A DNA stretch of 7,667 bases, from contig JAHFIF010000058.1 of the NCBI GenBank assembly GCA_023246535.1, forward strand, positions 1-7,667, read 5' to 3'. Below, piece by piece: positions 5,959-7,667 of this stretch. Origin of the DNA: a bacterium. GTDB taxonomy: Bacteria > Patescibacteriota > Patescibacteriia > CAIQCM01. Under the pieces are notes generated by a model, which did no database searches, was not told where the DNA came from, and saw nothing but the letters and a program-made list of their open reading frames with translations. Position 1 is the first letter of the stretch. Each line of letters begins with the position of its first letter. The position numbers and the translations under genes were made by a program.

Positions 5959-6993
5959 ATGCCGATAAAATTCACGACCGACAAGATCAATATCAACGAT
6001 CGCCGGATCATCAATGGCGCCGACGCGGACGTGATCCAACTCTACCCGATGAAGCACACTTTTGCCTGGGACGCTTACACGGTGGGGAACGCCAATCATT
6101 GGCTGCCGACCGAGATCAACATGCAAAAGGACGTTGAGCAGTGGCGCTCGCCGATCGTCCTGACCGAGGACGAGCGCAAGGCCTTTAAGACGGTGCTCGG
6201 CTTTTTCACCACCGCCGACTCGATCGCCGCCAACAACATCGTGATTGCGGCGTACCGCCACATCACCTCGCCCGAATGCCGGATGTATTTGTTGCGCCAG
6301 GCCTACGAAGAAGCCATCCACACCCACGCCTACCAGTACATCGTCGAAACGCTGGCGTTGGACGAAGGCGAGATCTTCAACATGTACCGCGAGGTCAAAA
6401 GCATCTACGAAAAAGAATCGTTCATTCTCGCTTTTAACGAAGGGATCTTCAACCCGTCGTTCAAGACCGGCACGCTCGAGGCCGACCAAAAATTCCTCGA
6501 GAACATCATCATCTTCTCGGTCATCATGGAGGGGATCTTCTTCTACAGTTCGTTCGCCGTCATTCTGGGTTTTAAGCGCCAGAACAAGATGGTGGGCACG
6601 GCCGAGGAGATCGAGTACATCATGCGCGACGAATCGCAGCACTTGAATTTCGGCATTGAGATGGTCAACACGATCAAAGCCGAACAGCCGGAATTGTGGA
6701 CGCCGGCCTTTCAGCAAAAAATGATCGATCACGTGAAGGAAGCGACGCGTCTCGAGTACCAGTTTGCGACCACGGCTTTCCCCAAGGGAATTTTTGGGAT
6801 GAATGCCGACAGCTTCAAGCAATACATCGAATACATCGCCGACCGCCGCTTGAACCGCATCGGCTTGCCGTCGCAATTCAATTCGCAAAATCCTTTTACC
6901 TGGATGAGCGAAACGATCGACCTCTCGAAAGAAAAGAATTTTTTCGAAACGCGGGTCACCGAGTACAAGACCGGCGGCGCGCTGGAGTGGTAA
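5959..6993 (+). CDS. nrdB: Class I ribonucleoside-diphosphate reductase, small (beta, R2) subunit
   Basis: A 344-residue ferritin-like R2 subunit of usual length that houses the dimetal cofactor and starts the radical used by NrdA. All six metal ligands are visible: D87 (TTADSI), E118 and H121 (EEAIHTHAY), E191 (MEGIFFYS), E225 and H228 (RDESQH). Y125 occupies the position of the radical tyrosine (E. coli Y122). The electron-transfer residues W48 (HWLPTEI), D224 and the C-terminal Y336 (VTEYKTGG) are also present. The C-terminal end (GALEW) should dock into NrdA. The sequence strongly resembles Chlamydia trachomatis R2, for example in FTWMSETIDLSKEKNFFETR, yet Chlamydia has Phe at the radical site and Glu as first ligand. 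This protein thus looks like a tyrosyl-radical enzyme; the metal (Fe or Mn) cannot be read from sequence. The ATG lies 57 bases after nrdA with only a weak GGAAA upstream. The gene ends in a strong terminator. Confidence 0.96.
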   Translation: MPIKFTTDKININDRRIINGADADVIQLYPMKHTFAWDAYTVGNANHWLPTEINMQKDVEQWRSPIVLTEDERKAFKTVLGFFTTADSIAANNIVIAAYRHITSPECRMYLLRQAYEEAIHTHAYQYIVETLALDEGEIFNMYREVKSIYEKESFILAFNEGIFNPSFKTGTLEADQKFLENIIIFSVIMEGIFFYSSFAVILGFKRQNKMVGTAEEIEYIMRDESQHLNFGIEMVNTIKAEQPELWTPAFQQKMIDHVKEATRLEYQFATTAFPKGIFGMNADSFKQYIEYIADRRLNRIGLPSQFNSQNPFTWMSETIDLSKEKNFFETRVTEYKTGGALEW

Positions 6994-7034
6994 AAACAAA
7001 CAACCTTCCGCTTGGGCGGAAGGTTGTTTGTTTT
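6993..7034. terminator. Strong bidirectional rho-independent terminator
   Basis: A 19-bp perfect stem joins AAAACAAACAACCTTCCGC (6993-7011) to its complement at 7016-7034, with a four-base TTGG loop. The GC-rich top of the hairpin and the U-rich foot on either strand make it suitable in both directions. The left foot overlaps the last base of the nrdB stop codon and the right foot overlaps the stop codon of the convergent Nudix gene (7033-7035), so one hairpin ends both transcripts. Confidence 0.92.
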
Positions 7035-7667
7035 AAGCGAGCGCGGCCATGATCATCCCGACCATCGACCAATCGACGGCGTTGGATTGGGGATCGAGCA
7101 AGTCGCCCAGGCGATGAATTTCGACGTAAGTTCGTTCCGTGTCTTCGGCCACGCCGTGGTGTTCGCCGCGCACCGCGTCTTGGCGCAGCCGGTCCATTTC
7201 GGCGGCGGTCAGTTCGCAGGCAAAGACATGCGCCTGGTGCGTCGAGAAGGTGCCGCACAGCTGGCGTTCGCCGATCTTCCTTAGGCGGTTTGGCGCAATG
7301 GCGAAGCCGGTTTCCTCGGCAAACTCGTGCGCCGCCGTGGCGGCAATTTCTTCGCCGGCCGTCCACGACGAACCGCCGGGAACTTCGCGGATGAAGCCGT
7401 CACGCGTCCGGCTGGCGCTGCGGAATTCGCGGATCAGAACGATCTCGGTCTCTTGTGGATCGGGCGTTTTTCGATAAGCCACCACCGTTGAAATATCCGG
7501 CCGGGCAATGATGAACTCGTTCGTTTTGTGGCGATTTTCCGCGCCAATGAAGACATCGACGTAAAGCGCGTAGGCGAAAGTGATCTGCTTTCTCTTGCCA
7601 ATGCGGAACGACCACAACAGCCGCGCACCGCTTAGGCTGTTCCCGGCCTGTTTTTGCGCAACAAGCC
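7033..7667 (-). CDS. Nudix hydrolase (ADP-ribose pyrophosphatase-like), 5' end uncertain
   Basis: Nudix enzymes cleave nucleoside diphosphates linked to another group, giving a nucleotide and a phosphorylated product. The Nudix box lies at residues 82-105 counted from a TTG at 7617: PGGSSWTAGEE, then AAHEFAEETGF, with E98, E101 and E102 as metal-binding glutamates and G104. Two positions depart from the consensus G-x5-E-x7-R-E-U-x-E-E-x-G-U: His97 replaces the usual Arg, and the first Gly is one residue early (G82 instead of 83). The VVAYRK and EIVLIREFR strands before the box are typical of ADP-ribose or nucleotide-sugar members, but the substrate is not decided. The visible start could be the TTG at 7617 (194 residues), but it has no ribosome binding site and the frame stays open to the window edge, coding AGNSLSGARLLWSF. 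The gene therefore may begin outside. It converges on nrdB and shares its terminator. Confidence 0.82.
   Translation of the reverse strand, partial: LVAQKQAGNSLSGARLLWSFRIGKRKQITFAYALYVDVFIGAENRHKTNEFIIARPDISTVVAYRKTPDPQETEIVLIREFRSASRTRDGFIREVPGGSSWTAGEEIAATAAHEFAEETGFAIAPNRLRKIGERQLCGTFSTHQAHVFACELTAAEMDRLRQDAVRGEHHGVAEDTERTYVEIHRLGDLLDPQSNAVDWSMVGMIMAALA

Noticed and set aside
5704..6999. Long open frame of 431 codons on the minus strand
   Set aside because: Antisense to nrdB and the end of nrdA; it would begin inside the shared terminator, and the nrdB strand has all catalytic residues.
1..7667. Possible TGA recoding, since no gene here ends in TGA
   Set aside because: Seven stops are too few, and no TGA occurs inside any of the real reading frames, which argues against use of TGA as a sense codon.
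1..7667. Search by eye for a CRISPR array, tRNA/rRNA, insertion sequence or defence system
   Set aside because: No spaced repeats, clover-leaf sequence, transposase or terminal inverted repeats were seen; the genes are metabolic or housekeeping in type.

Overview
The window shows six complete or nearly complete protein genes plus one gene cut by the left edge, packed tightly and moderately GC-rich by eye. It looks like a bacterial chromosome; no phage, transposon, CRISPR or RNA gene was seen. The organism cannot be fixed from this window alone. The ribonucleotide reductase genes closely resemble the Chlamydia-type class I enzyme as I remember it. The C-terminal half of the family 1 glycosidase and the small PolB-like exonuclease resemble proteins of Patescibacteria (candidate phyla radiation). 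A Patescibacteria-like or other little-cultured lineage is my tentative guess. None of the examined start codons has a strong Shine-Dalgarno sequence. All stops seen are TAA or TAG, but TGA is not used inside any gene, so nothing suggests recoding.

Layout. Positions 1-1819 (+) hold a likely operon: the end of a GH1 beta-glycosidase, a small DEDDy 3'-5' exonuclease, and an unrecognised 111-residue acidic protein. The gaps are 12 and 4 bases. A bidirectional hairpin terminator (1833-1864) separates this operon from a convergent gene at 1868-2794 (-), a ten-helix transporter-like protein of the bile acid:sodium symporter (BASS) superfamily. A divergent control region (2795-3012) follows. It has a consensus -10 for the transporter on the minus strand and, for nrdA on the plus strand, two NrdR-box-like palindromes exactly 32 bp apart that flank a TATACT -10. 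Then come nrdA (3013-5901) and nrdB (5959-6993), both with their catalytic residues intact. A 19-bp perfect-stem bidirectional terminator (6993-7034) overlaps the nrdB stop codon and the stop codon of a convergent Nudix hydrolase gene, whose frame runs off the right edge.

How the genes work together. NrdA and NrdB form one enzyme, the class I ribonucleotide reductase that makes deoxynucleotides. It is likely repressed by NrdR when dATP/ATP is high, and it also carries its own N-terminal ATP-cone for allosteric control. The other genes have no evident link to it. The window is mostly ordinary housekeeping. The points most worth checking are the paired NrdR boxes, the Chlamydia-like R2 that keeps the radical tyrosine, an inverted-repeat-rich insert coding part of the NrdA tail linker, and a four-unit heptad repeat between nrdA and nrdB.
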